A stretch of DNA of 64,000 nt, taken from Thermithiobacillus plumbiphilus. GTDB taxonomy: Bacteria; Pseudomonadota; Gammaproteobacteria; Acidithiobacillales; Thermithiobacillaceae. The stretch is taken from positions 1 to 64,000 of the forward strand of contig NZ_JBBPCO010000006.1 in assembly GCF_038070005.1 (NCBI RefSeq), read 5' to 3'. Both the position numbers and the translations under genes were made by a program. Below the pieces are notes generated by a model that saw nothing but the letters and a program-made list of their open reading frames with translations, ran no database searches and was not told where the DNA came from. Shown here one piece after another: positions 1-7,350 of the stretch (the first letter of the stretch is position 1; every line of letters starts with the position of its first letter).

Positions 1-100
1 AGCAAACAGGCAGATAAACCGGGAAACGCGACTGAAATCCCGGATTTCGGACCAGCACCGGGTCCAGCGCCCGAATTCAGCCGTTGTTCAGAGGTTCCCT

Positions 101-942
101 AGAACTCATCTCACAAATCCGGATCTGATGATAAGGAGATCGGAGTGGAGGTGAGGTATGGACCTGACGGATGCGCAATGGCGAAGACTGGCGCCTTTGA
201 TCCCCGTGCCGCCGCGCCGGGCGGATGGGCGTGGGCGGCCCTGGATTGACGCACGCGCGGTTCTCAATGGCATTCTCTGGATCCTGCGTACGGGCGCGCC
301 CTGGCATGACCTGCCCGACCGGTATCCCCCGTACCAGACCTGCCATCGACGGTTCCAGCAATGGGTGCGGGACGGGACCTTCCAGCGGGTACTGGAAGCC
401 CTGGCCGAGGATCTATGGTTGCGGGGTGGCCTGGATGTCTCGGAATGCTTCATCGACGGCTCCTTCGTGCCGGCTAAAAAGGGGGGCGCGGCATCGGCAA
501 GACCAAGCGGGGCAAGGGCAGCAAGCTCATGGCCATTGCAGACCGCCCGGGAACCCGCTCGCCATGGACACGCCAAGTGCTCAACCCCATGAGGTCCGCT
601 GCGTCGAGGACACCCTCGACACCTGCTTCACCCAAGCACTCCCCGAGCGCTTGATCGGAGATCGGGCCTATGACAGTGATCCCCTGGACCAGCGCCTCTG
701 GCACGATTGGGGCATTGAACTCATTGCCCCGCATCGGCGCGGACGCAAGCGAGCAAAAACCCAGGACGGGCGCTGCCTGCGTCGTTTCCGACGCCGATGG
801 AAGGTCGAACGCCTGTTCGCCTGGCTCTACAGCTACCGGCGCTTGGTGGTGCGCTATGAGTATCATCCCGAGAACTTCCTCGGCTTCGTCCAGCTCGCTT
901 GCATCCTCATCCTGCTCAAACAGTATTTATGAGATGGGTTCT
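101..942 (+). mobile_element. IS5-family insertion sequence
   Basis: An element of about 840 bp bounded by imperfect terminal inverted repeats: AGAACTCATCTC at 101-112 and GAGATGGGTTCT at 931-942 (11 of 12 bases complementary). The flanks CTA (left) and TTA (right) resemble the YTA-type target duplication of IS5-family elements but are not identical. One degenerate transposase reading frame lies inside. The right end abuts a 34-bp sequence that recurs at 11118-11151, so the element seems to have landed beside or inside older insertion-sequence DNA. Confidence 0.8.
158..932 (+). pseudogene. IS5-family transposase, frameshifted
   Basis: DDE transposase split across frames. The first part (158 to about 480) starts [11 protein letters not shown] and carries the first catalytic Asp in CFIDGSF. 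At about 475-486 the sequence A5G6 is a typical -1 slippery run; continuing in the -1 frame gives [12 protein letters not shown], as expected for the family. A second frame change near 549-560 is needed to reach the C-terminal part, which has Asp in LIGDRAYDSD and Glu in RRRWKVERLFAWL. The first shift may be programmed translational frameshifting as known in IS5/IS427-group elements. The second looks like a one-base lesion, so the enzyme is probably inactive. Confidence 0.75.
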
Positions 943-974
943 TAACACTGGTGCACTTGATGGGGTAAGGTCAG
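941..974 (+). repeat. 34-bp repeat, copy 1 (IS-end-like)
   Basis: Matches 11118-11151 over the same length, with 28 of 34 positions identical and all six differences transitions. It begins CTTAACACTGGT and ends GGGGTAAGGTCAG. Read on the minus strand it starts TGACCTTACCCC, which resembles the ends of IS3-group elements (from memory, to be checked). Its first three minus-strand bases are the TGA stop codon of the cytochrome gene at 971-2197. Confidence 0.7.
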
Positions 975-2197
975 GGAAGCTTTTCCGCACGGATTCGCAT
1001 CAACTCATAGCGGGCGCCTTCCACATTGGCCAGCGCGTGGCGCAACAACTCAATGGCATCGAAAGGCAGCCTGTTCGCCTGTTGCAGGCTGTCACGATAA
1101 ATCCGCTCGTAATGCTCGCCCGGGGAAACCCGAAGAATCACTTCGATCTCCCAGTCTCGATTCTCTGGGGCAGAAAACGCCTGCCGGAATACGCGTTTCT
1201 CGCCCGCGGGAATGCGCGTATCGGCTATTTCGCGCGTGATGGGCGTGTCAACCTGCCAGCCGATCATCTGACGGCCAAATTCATGCACGCTGCCGTCGGC
1301 ATCGCGCCTCACGAACAGCAATTCCACCTTGGCCACCATGTAAGTAGGGAAATGATGGCCGGCACCCGAGTTGAGAATCTCGGCCACCGCCTCATGATTG
1401 CCGCCACCCAGATCGGCGATCGACAGCTTGACGTCTATGGCTTTGCGCGTCATGGTCGGGTCATGAATGCCGCGCCACAGATGCTGCCGGTCCGGCATAT
1501 GGCATGATTGGCAGGTCTGCTTCCCTGCTCCCCCTCGTGCGAAACGGCTCGCTAGCCATTGCCGATAGGTGTCTTCCTGTAGTTTCCCCGCAATCTGCGG
1601 CCCGTCTTCCGGAAATTGATGGCATGTGGCGCAAAAGCGGCTGTCCTCAAAAGCCTTGGATACCCTGAATCCCCCATGCGGGCCGCCCTCACTAGGCTCG
1701 ATGCGCGGCGGCGGTCCGAAACGTTGGTGTCCTCGCACATGACAGCTCGCACATGTCAAGCCCTGATGCGCCAGATCGCGGCTGACATATTCCGGGATCG
1801 GATGCTGCGGGGCGTTGGGCCAAGCCTGATCCAGCGCAACTAGGGCCTTCTGTTCCGCAAGCGGCGCATGGCAGCGCAGGCAGGCGTTGCCTTGCTCCTG
1901 ACTCATTAGCTTCAATTGCCAGCCTATGCCGGGCCCCATCGCCTTGCTGTGCAGGCTGCTCTTCCAGCCTTCGAATTGCCTGGCATGACACTGGGCGCAG
2001 GACTGCACTGACAGCGAGGCTTCCAGTGCGGAAAAAGCCGCCGGTGGAGCCCCTTGCGGGGGAAGCGGGTCCTGCCAGTGCTTTTCGAGAAAATTTTCGA
2101 CCGGCTCCCGCCTTGGATCGCACCCCCCCAGGAAAGCCATGGCGGACAATCCTGCCAGCAGGCAAAAACCATGGCGGAAGAACATGAACAGGCGCAT
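971..2197 (-). CDS. Pentaheme cytochrome c lipoprotein
   Basis: A 408-residue secreted electron carrier. The N-terminus is a lipoprotein signal (hydrophobic stretch, then LGGC with the lipidated Cys at residue 26). The next residue is Asp, which in enterobacteria retains lipoproteins in the inner membrane. Five CXXCH haem sites lie at about 67-71, 106-110, 149-153, 189-193 and 229-233. The C-terminal 170 residues lack haem motifs and look like a beta-rich cytochrome c554-type domain. The ATG at 2197 was chosen because the longer upstream reading runs through a terminator hairpin. It is the last gene of the sulfur cluster, downstream of the rhodanese lipoprotein. Its stop codon lies in an insertion-sequence-like repeat, so the C-terminus may be cut short. 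Probable role: electron transfer for sulfur or selenium oxyanion chemistry; the substrate is not determined. Confidence 0.85.
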   Translation of the reverse strand: MRLFMFFRHGFCLLAGLSAMAFLGGCDPRREPVENFLEKHWQDPLPPQGAPPAAFSALEASLSVQSCAQCHARQFEGWKSSLHSKAMGPGIGWQLKLMSQEQGNACLRCHAPLAEQKALVALDQAWPNAPQHPIPEYVSRDLAHQGLTCASCHVRGHQRFGPPPRIEPSEGGPHGGFRVSKAFEDSRFCATCHQFPEDGPQIAGKLQEDTYRQWLASRFARGGAGKQTCQSCHMPDRQHLWRGIHDPTMTRKAIDVKLSIADLGGGNHEAVAEILNSGAGHHFPTYMVAKVELLFVRRDADGSVHEFGRQMIGWQVDTPITREIADTRIPAGEKRVFRQAFSAPENRDWEIEVILRVSPGEHYERIYRDSLQQANRLPFDAIELLRHALANVEGARYELMRIRAEKLP

Positions 2198-2210
2198 TTC
2201 AATCTCACCC

Positions 2211-2238
2211 AAAAAAAGCCCACGGTGGGACCGTGGGC
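2211..2238 (-). terminator. Rho-independent terminator after the rhodanese gene
   Basis: On the minus strand a 9-bp GC-rich stem (2230-2238 paired with 2218-2226, three-base loop) is followed by seven T residues (2217-2211). It lies between the rhodanese stop and the cytochrome start, so it may attenuate read-through and lower cytochrome expression relative to the upstream genes. Confidence 0.85.
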
Positions 2239-2283
2239 CAATAGGAGCACGACTATGCAATGCAGATCAAGTATCTGTGGACA

Positions 2284-3807
2284 TTAGCCGCACGGGTTGG
2301 CCACAATGGGGCTGGCACCTTGCGTATCGATGGTCTCGCCATACTTGTACCGCTTGTCGGCACGGATGATTTTATCCGCATGCGGGGCATAGGGGTTGGT
2401 AATGTAGCGCTGGGCAACGACCCCCGAGCCGACGGCAATGCCGGTGACAGGATCGATGGAATCCTTGGCATAGCGGAAGAAGGCTCGATCGGTCCGGTCG
2501 GTCCTCCAGGGCGAATCGGCCGGGAGAATGAGATTGCCGGAACCGTCTTCGGTTGAAGACAGAGAGTTCCACTCGACCATTGCGCCATCGTAGAAACGTA
2601 CCGGCTTGCCAAGAATGGCCATGCTAGCGAAACCGGTAATCATGGCACGGAAGGTGGTTTCGCAGTAGGTGTAGATAACATCGCCCGGCCGATAGGCATT
2701 GCCCGCTCCGACCAGCTGGTAATTCCCTGCAACGAAGCCGATGCCGGAAGCGTTGGTATCGCCGTTCAGCAGCGCCGCAAGCTCAGCCTTCGGACGATAG
2801 GACGAGCCCTTGGTCAGGTCGAGAAAATGGGTGAATTGCAACTGCAATGCGCCGTTTGGATGCCCCCCCTTGGAGTTGTTGTTCTGGAAGAACGGAAGAT
2901 AAATCTCGGGACGCAAAGACGCGCAATAGGCAGTTGCACACGCCTGCACGCCAGAGGTGCTTGTATCGGTATCTTCGCCCTTCTCGACATACTCACCCGA
3001 GCTGTATTGGCCAAGGTTGCGCGCATCCCAGATGAAGACCCCATCGTTCGGGTCGTTGACGTCGGTAGATTTCGCCGCATTGATGACGTCCTCGAAGGTG
3101 GCCTGGAGGATGGTATTGTCGACCTTGAGATCGCGCACGGAAGCGGTCCCGTTGTTGGGGGGGGTGCTGCCGCCGGTCGAGAAATACGAGGCGGCCAGGG
3201 CACCGCTGTCGAATTGCCACTTATGCCCGCCATTCAGTATGGCGAGATGCTCCTTCGCAACACCCCAGTAGCGCAGCGCATACCATATCCTACCCTGTGC
3301 CATGACGTTGACGGGGGACGCAGTACCCATGGTGACGACGATCATGTCCTTGCTCGGGTCGATGGCGAACTTCTTCAGCAGAACATCCATCGCCTGCCCG
3401 TCCGGGACCAAGCTCGGGGTCTCGATCACGCCGTTGTCACGGGTTTGTATCCACTCGCCCGAAGACGTGAGATAGGTCACGACATTGACGCCATTCGGCT
3501 TGATGTATTCGTAGCTAGTTTCTCCTGCCGTCGCCTGCAGGATCACCAGCTTTCCGGTAATACCGGCCGGCCGGTTGACCAGCCAATCATCGATCCATTT
3601 TTTGAGTGTGGCGGCGGTAATCAGACCGTTTATATTGTCGTCATAATTGTCAGCCGACTCCTGGGGAAGGTCTGTTACAGCACTGACCTTGATGCTGCCA
3701 ACCGCATCGGCAGTCTTGTCTCCACCATCTTCGCCGCAGCCTTGCAGCCCCAGCAGCATCACCAGGACAGCGACACCGGCCCGGCTCCTGCTCAAGTGCA
3801 TTTTCAT
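2284..3807 (-). CDS. Tandem-rhodanese lipoprotein, ExtH-like
   Basis: A 507-residue two-domain rhodanese. The ATG at 3807 follows an AAAGGAC ribosome site and begins a lipoprotein signal ending LQGC (Cys24), with Gly at +2, which allows sorting to the outer membrane. The N-terminal rhodanese domain (about 60-200) has no catalytic Cys in its active-site loop. The C-terminal domain carries it as Cys382 in YTYCETTFR. An extra Cys pair (290, 295) lies between them. Rhodaneses move sulfane sulfur (or selenium) through a Cys persulfide. The layout resembles ExtH of selenite/tellurite-reduction operons, but that name is from memory. It follows the DsrE/TusA genes and precedes the multiheme cytochrome, suggesting envelope handling of a sulfur or selenium species. 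Confidence 0.8.
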   Translation of the reverse strand: MKMHLSRSRAGVAVLVMLLGLQGCGEDGGDKTADAVGSIKVSAVTDLPQESADNYDDNINGLITAATLKKWIDDWLVNRPAGITGKLVILQATAGETSYEYIKPNGVNVVTYLTSSGEWIQTRDNGVIETPSLVPDGQAMDVLLKKFAIDPSKDMIVVTMGTASPVNVMAQGRIWYALRYWGVAKEHLAILNGGHKWQFDSGALAASYFSTGGSTPPNNGTASVRDLKVDNTILQATFEDVINAAKSTDVNDPNDGVFIWDARNLGQYSSGEYVEKGEDTDTSTSGVQACATAYCASLRPEIYLPFFQNNNSKGGHPNGALQLQFTHFLDLTKGSSYRPKAELAALLNGDTNASGIGFVAGNYQLVGAGNAYRPGDVIYTYCETTFRAMITGFASMAILGKPVRFYDGAMVEWNSLSSTEDGSGNLILPADSPWRTDRTDRAFFRYAKDSIDPVTGIAVGSGVVAQRYITNPYAPHADKIIRADKRYKYGETIDTQGASPIVANPCG

Positions 3808-3949
3808 AAATAGTCCTTTATCAAATTTATTTATAAGCCGCATTGCCCACCGTACGGCCAAGCAATGCCCCTCAACTTGACAGGCTTGTCAGAGTCGCCT
3901 TGCAACAGGCACAGCCAATACTCCGGCCGAAACTCAAGACCGCCATTCG

Positions 3950-4135
3950 TCAATCCCCTGCCGGGGGCTTGAGCACGACCGGCACCCAACCCTGCTCGAT
4001 CGCATCTAGCACCGCGTTGCAGTCTTCCAGCCTCATCTGCCTCACTTCCGCTCCTGCTCTTTGCAAGGCCTCCGCCAGGCCCGGCAAGGCCTGCTCGGGG
4101 GAGAGCTCTAGCAGCAACACTTTCTTTACGCTCAT
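3950..4135 (-). CDS. Small cluster protein, unknown function
   Basis: A 61-residue protein beginning MSVKKVLLLELSPEQ. Its ATG overlaps the stop of the preceding gene as ATGA (4135-4132), so it is probably translationally coupled. The beta-alpha pattern (VLLLEL, then a helix ending AGAEVRQM, then AVLDAIEQGW) looks like half of a DsrE/F-like or TusB-like Rossmann unit. It has one Cys (LEDCNAV). No family was recognised. Its position inside the TusA-DsrE-rhodanese operon supports a sulfur-relay role. Confidence 0.55.
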   Translation of the reverse strand: MSVKKVLLLELSPEQALPGLAEALQRAGAEVRQMRLEDCNAVLDAIEQGWVPVVLKPPAGD

Positions 4136-4395
4136 ACGCAAAACACCACGTCAGAATCAACAATTCGTAAGGCCAGTGCCTGGATACCGTTTTCCTCGCC
4201 GAGGTCGACAACATCGATCGGGACCTCGGAAAACTCAAGCGCTTCCAGTTGTTCCGCCGCATCGGCGCCTTCCGGAAGCCTGACCATGCAGGCTATCGAC
4301 ACGGCGTCATCGAGCAAGGTAAGGCCGCTCGCCATGCGCAATGCCTCGACTTTTTTTTGTGCTGCAATCATGAGAATTCTTTTCTTTTCTGTCAT
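4132..4395 (-). CDS. Small DsrE/F-like protein
   Basis: An 87-residue protein beginning MTEKKRILMIAAQKKVEALRM, with an alternating strand-helix pattern and a C-terminal IVDSDVVFCV. A single Cys lies mid-protein (SIACMV) and one at the end (VFCV). Size and pattern resemble DsrE/F/TusBCD-type sulfur-relay proteins, but no signature was certain. It lies 9 bases after the DsrE-family gene and overlaps the next small gene by four bases, so it is in the same transcript. Confidence 0.6.
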   Translation of the reverse strand: MTEKKRILMIAAQKKVEALRMASGLTLLDDAVSIACMVRLPEGADAAEQLEALEFSEVPIDVVDLGEENGIQALALRIVDSDVVFCV

Positions 4396-4404
4396 ATTCG
4401 TGTC

Positions 4405-4722
4405 CTATAAAACCATCACCCTGTCGCAGTTATAGACAAGTTCGGCATCTTGGTACTGCCCACCAACCACGACATAGCTGCTCATCACACCCAGGTCATA
4501 GCGGCCCTGCGCATGGCGCTGGGCACTGTGCTCGCAGAGCGAGACATGGTTGGGATGAATCTTTGCCCGGCGAACGAAATCCTCGTCCGCCAACAAGTTG
4601 ACCCCGGTGTCGGTCAGGAAGCAGAACGCCTCCCAGCCGCGGCCGACAGCCGCATCGAACAGCTGCTTGGTCAGGGAAAGATGGCCCTCGTCGGTAATCA
4701 CTATTCCCAGTTTCACGGTCAA
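4405..4722 (-). CDS. DsrE-family sulfur-relay protein
   Basis: A 105-residue DsrE-like protein: KLGIVITDEGH, then AFCFLTDTGVNLL, then a C-terminal region with SLCEHSAQ and YNCDR. Family members are cytoplasmic sulfur-carrier or peroxiredoxin-like proteins that accept persulfide sulfur on a conserved Cys and exchange it with TusA. Candidate Cys here are those in FCFL and SLCEHS. Its start overlaps the TusA stop by four bases (ATGA, 4722-4719), so the two are co-translated. Confidence 0.75.
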   Translation of the reverse strand: MTVKLGIVITDEGHLSLTKQLFDAAVGRGWEAFCFLTDTGVNLLADEDFVRRAKIHPNHVSLCEHSAQRHAQGRYDLGVMSSYVVVGGQYQDAELVYNCDRVMVL

Positions 4723-4970
4723 TATTTCCTGATTTTCCAGACAAAGGAACCGCCTTCTTCCTTGCGTACGAACAGCTCATTGCCCTCCGACTCGCACATT
4801 GCCGCGATCGACTCGCCCGAGGACGGGTTGTCGAAAACCAGCGTCAGCACATCACCGGAGGCGAGCTTTTGCAACGCCTTCTTGGTGTACATCTGCGGAT
4901 GCGGACAGGTATAGCCGCACACATCCAGCTTCCATTCATGCTCGCTTGTCTGGCTGAAACTCATCGCCAT
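4719..4970 (-). CDS. TusA-family sulfur carrier (first copy)
   Basis: An 83-residue TusA-like protein with the signature CPHP (catalytic Cys22 in CGYTCPHPQMYTKKAL), followed by GDVLTLVFDNPSS, a helix and the last strand. TusA carries persulfide sulfur in the cytoplasm. A strong ribosome site (AAGGAGAG) precedes the ATG at 4970. It sits directly after the YeeE/YedE permease gene, as in known YeeE-TusA pairs for thiosulfate uptake, and overlaps the DsrE-family gene. Confidence 0.85.
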   Translation of the reverse strand: MAMSFSQTSEHEWKLDVCGYTCPHPQMYTKKALQKLASGDVLTLVFDNPSSGESIAAMCESEGNELFVRKEEGGSFVWKIRKY

Positions 4971-5021
4971 TTACGTCTCTCCTTGAAATAAGTACCAAAA
5001 AGATTGTGCCGCATGCGGACG

Positions 5022-6476
5022 CTACAGGCCGATTCCCGCTTCCGTCTTGGCCGCAGCCCTGTCCATCCACCAGGTAAAGACTTTCACACCGAGATAGGCG
5101 CCGAAGGTCATGCCGACGAGGAAAATCCAGCCGCTGGGGTCGCCATTGGTGACCGTGGCAAAGAAGGCGCCGATGTTGCAGCCCATGGCGAGCCGCGCGC
5201 CGATGCCCATCAGGGTGCCGCCGACGATGGCGAAGAAGGCCGTCTCCAGCGTGGGGGTTTTCCACTTGAATTCCTTCCGTGCCAGCGCCATTACTGAGGC
5301 TCCCAGGATGATTCCGATCGACATGAAGCCGGGCGCATTAAGGAGAGGATTGGGCAGGCCGTTGTCCAGACCGAAGAAGATGCTGTCCATGTTCTCGACG
5401 CCGAGCTTGTTCAGCGCCCATCCACCCCACTGCGCTTCCTGGGTAGTGATGTACCAGTAGCCGGGATCAAAGACCGTGCCTTGGATCGACAGCCCATCGG
5501 TATAGCCCATGGCGGCGAGCAGTTCGCCAAAGTTGTAAATTCCGTAATGCTCCCGCAGCGCGCCGGTGACATACATGTGCAGTCCGGCGAGAATGCCCAG
5601 GCCTATGCCCGCGATCGCGGTGTTCCTGGACGAGGTGCACATGGCCCAAATCCCGGCGAGTTCGTCCTTCAGCGCGGGATTGGCATTTTTGGTGCGGCGC
5701 AGATAGCTTTTCCGGTAGTACAGAAGATAAAGTGCAACCAAAATGACGATCACGGGCAAAATGGCCGTGAGCACGGTGTTGTACAAAATAATTCCCGCCT
5801 CGGTGCCGCCGGCGCCAAGCAGTTCGGCAGTTGTCGCGCCTTTCAGATCCCACACATAACCGGCGGTGAAGATGTCGAACCAGCCCTTGGTCACCGACAG
5901 CTCTTCCGGCATGCCTTTCGCCACGGCAGAATCTATCCAGTGCTGGGGAACCAAGTTGTCCCACCAGCCGCTCGCCGTCACTACGATGGCCTGCGAGAAG
6001 GAAATCGCGACGATGACCAGCATGGAGTTCATATTTCCCTCGCCGGCCTTGTAGAGAGAGCCGGAAGCGCAGCCACCGGTGAACACGATGCCGAATCCGA
6101 AAATGGTGGCGCCGATAAGGATGTGCCAGCCCATGGCATTGGGGTGGAAAGTGCTGAACCCGCTTATGGTGACCATGGCCGCAACTACCGAGTAGAGCGC
6201 CACCGCGATCATCACACCCACCGCCATTCGCGGCACTTTTACGGCAAAAAGATCGCGCACCGCAGACGCCATGCAGAAACGGCCGTACTGCAGCAACATT
6301 CCATATGCCAGGCCGAACCATACATACACCAACAGGTAGACAAAGCGCGTATCGATGGACAAAGCCAGAACAGAGCCCGCAACCACGAAAAGCACTACCG
6401 CCATGGACTGCAGAACGTTCTTGCTCAACATCCCGCCCGGCTTTGAAACAACAATTTCCGCTGCATCATTCACCAC
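5022..6476 (-). CDS. YeeE/YedE-family permease
   Basis: A polytopic membrane protein of about 484 residues. The GTG at 6476 was chosen because AAGGAGG lies 5 bases upstream; a second GTG follows at once. Three conserved Cys motifs of the YeeE/TsuA family are present: YGRFCMASAVRDLF, GGCASGSLYKAGEGN and AMGCNIGAFFATVTNGDPSGW. In TsuA such cysteines relay thiosulfate through the pore. The family also includes putative selenium transporters. Two TusA genes flank it, so imported sulfur (or selenium) would be handed to TusA. Substrate cannot be told from sequence. Confidence 0.85.
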   Translation of the reverse strand: MVNDAAEIVVSKPGGMLSKNVLQSMAVVLFVVAGSVLALSIDTRFVYLLVYVWFGLAYGMLLQYGRFCMASAVRDLFAVKVPRMAVGVMIAVALYSVVAAMVTISGFSTFHPNAMGWHILIGATIFGFGIVFTGGCASGSLYKAGEGNMNSMLVIVAISFSQAIVVTASGWWDNLVPQHWIDSAVAKGMPEELSVTKGWFDIFTAGYVWDLKGATTAELLGAGGTEAGIILYNTVLTAILPVIVILVALYLLYYRKSYLRRTKNANPALKDELAGIWAMCTSSRNTAIAGIGLGILAGLHMYVTGALREHYGIYNFGELLAAMGYTDGLSIQGTVFDPGYWYITTQEAQWGGWALNKLGVENMDSIFFGLDNGLPNPLLNAPGFMSIGIILGASVMALARKEFKWKTPTLETAFFAIVGGTLMGIGARLAMGCNIGAFFATVTNGDPSGWIFLVGMTFGAYLGVKVFTWWMDRAAAKTEAGIGL

Positions 6477-6548
6477 ATTTTCCTCCTTATGGATCAATGG
6501 CCGCAGCCACAAACGATCAAACTCGATACCGGCAGGCCCGGAAAGACA

Positions 6549-6857
6549 CTACTGGCTTTTTTGCAGGTAGATACGCCATCCCCCCGGCTCTTTCACCACA
6601 GCCAGAAGCGTGCAAAGCAGAATTTCCGCGAGAGGGGCAAACCCCTCAACCGCCGTCGGATTGTCGGTCACAATCTCCACGACTTCGCCAGGCCCAACCT
6701 CGTTCAGCAGATTCACGGCCAGCAGTTGGGGCCGAGGGCATACAGCACCGAGGCAATCTGCGGAGCGCATGATTCGCACCGTCCCATGTCCCGGCACTTC
6801 GGCAATTCGTTCCTCACTCAAATCCGGGCCGACTTTTTTGTTTCCGAACCAAAACAC
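6549..6857 (-). CDS. TusA-family sulfur carrier (second copy), first gene of cluster
   Basis: A 102-residue protein with a 30-residue N-terminal extension followed by a TusA domain (Cys40 in LGAVCPRPQLLAVNLL, then EIVTDNPTAVEGF). It differs from the other TusA copy in its CPRP motif and extension, so the two probably have different partners. The start is GTG at 6857, preceded by GGGGATG. It is the promoter-proximal gene, about 40 bases downstream of the predicted start from the sigma-54 promoter at 6906-6921. Confidence 0.8.
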   Translation of the reverse strand: MFWFGNKKVGPDLSEERIAEVPGHGTVRIMRSADCLGAVCPRPQLLAVNLLNEVGPGEVVEIVTDNPTAVEGFAPLAEILLCTLLAVVKEPGGWRIYLQKSQ

Positions 6858-6905
6858 AACGATGACATCCCCATGACTGAGCCTGCTCGATCGTACAAAC
6901 TTATA

Positions 6906-6921
6906 AGCAGAAATCGTGCCA
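6906..6921 (-). promoter_or_regulatory. Sigma-54 promoter for the sulfur cluster
   Basis: On the minus strand TGGCACGATTTCTGCT matches the consensus TGGCACGNNNNTTGCW at 15 of 16 positions (11 of 12 defined bases), with exact GG-N10-GC spacing for the -24/-12 elements. Predicted transcription start is near 6896, about 40 bases before the first TusA gene. Sigma-54 promoters need an enhancer-binding activator; an NtrC-type one is encoded at 12290-13714. Confidence 0.75.
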
Positions 6922-6925
6922 TTAA

Positions 6926-6953
6926 ATTATATTTTTATAAATCAACGACTTAA
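6926..6953 (-). promoter_or_regulatory. Possible sigma-70 promoter
   Basis: On the minus strand TTAAGT (6953-6948) is followed after 16 bases by TATAAT (6931-6926) in an AT-rich stretch. The -10 is perfect but the -35 is weak. It would start transcription just upstream of the sigma-54 site, so the two would be alternative promoters. Confidence 0.35.
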
Positions 6954-6957
6954 AAAA

Positions 6958-7336
6958 AACCCGGAAGAGGGATAGGAAAAATAATGCAATTTGCGTGGAG
7001 GAGAGCCCTGCAACGCTTGGTTTTTGCAACGAGATGGGGATGGGTTGATCAGGCCTTTGCAATGCACTTGGCTCCTAGCCTTTCAGCCTCAGCCGGCCAT
7101 CCCGTCACCAAGACTCGTGCATACCCGTCAAACCCGGAGGCGGGTCGATACGTCCACGGCTTCCATCCCGGATTGTCCATTGGCGTCTTGGAAGCGGCTT
7201 TGGCCGCGAATGCCGATGTCCGATCGCGCCTGAAGGCACCGACTTGGGTGCCCCCAGGCCAATGGATAATTTGGATTCATTGGCGATGTGGGATCATCCA
7301 GGAATGGCAAGTGGCCGGGACGGTGTTTGTCAACGA
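6958..7336. other. Non-coding stretch upstream of the sulfur cluster
   Basis: No supportable gene. The stretch holds four TGCAA-containing elements (6985, 7009, 7025 and 7058) in a position suitable for activator binding upstream of the sigma-54 promoter, and copy A of the dispersed repeat at 7161-7238. The open frame that crosses it (6984-7406) has no ribosome site or protein-like composition and runs into the neighbouring insertion sequence. Confidence 0.5.
7161..7238 (+). repeat. Dispersed repeat, copy A
   Basis: Contains CCCGGATTGTCCATTGGCG (7167-7185), then GCGGCTTTGGCCGCGAA, then GATCGCGCCTGAAGGC (7222-7237). The same blocks in the same order recur at 9182-9290 and 10203-10334. The hairpin-forming GCGGCTTnnGCCGC block resembles dispersed intergenic palindromes common in gammaproteobacteria. 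Confidence 0.6.
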
Positions 7337-7350
7337 AGATGTCCGGTTTT

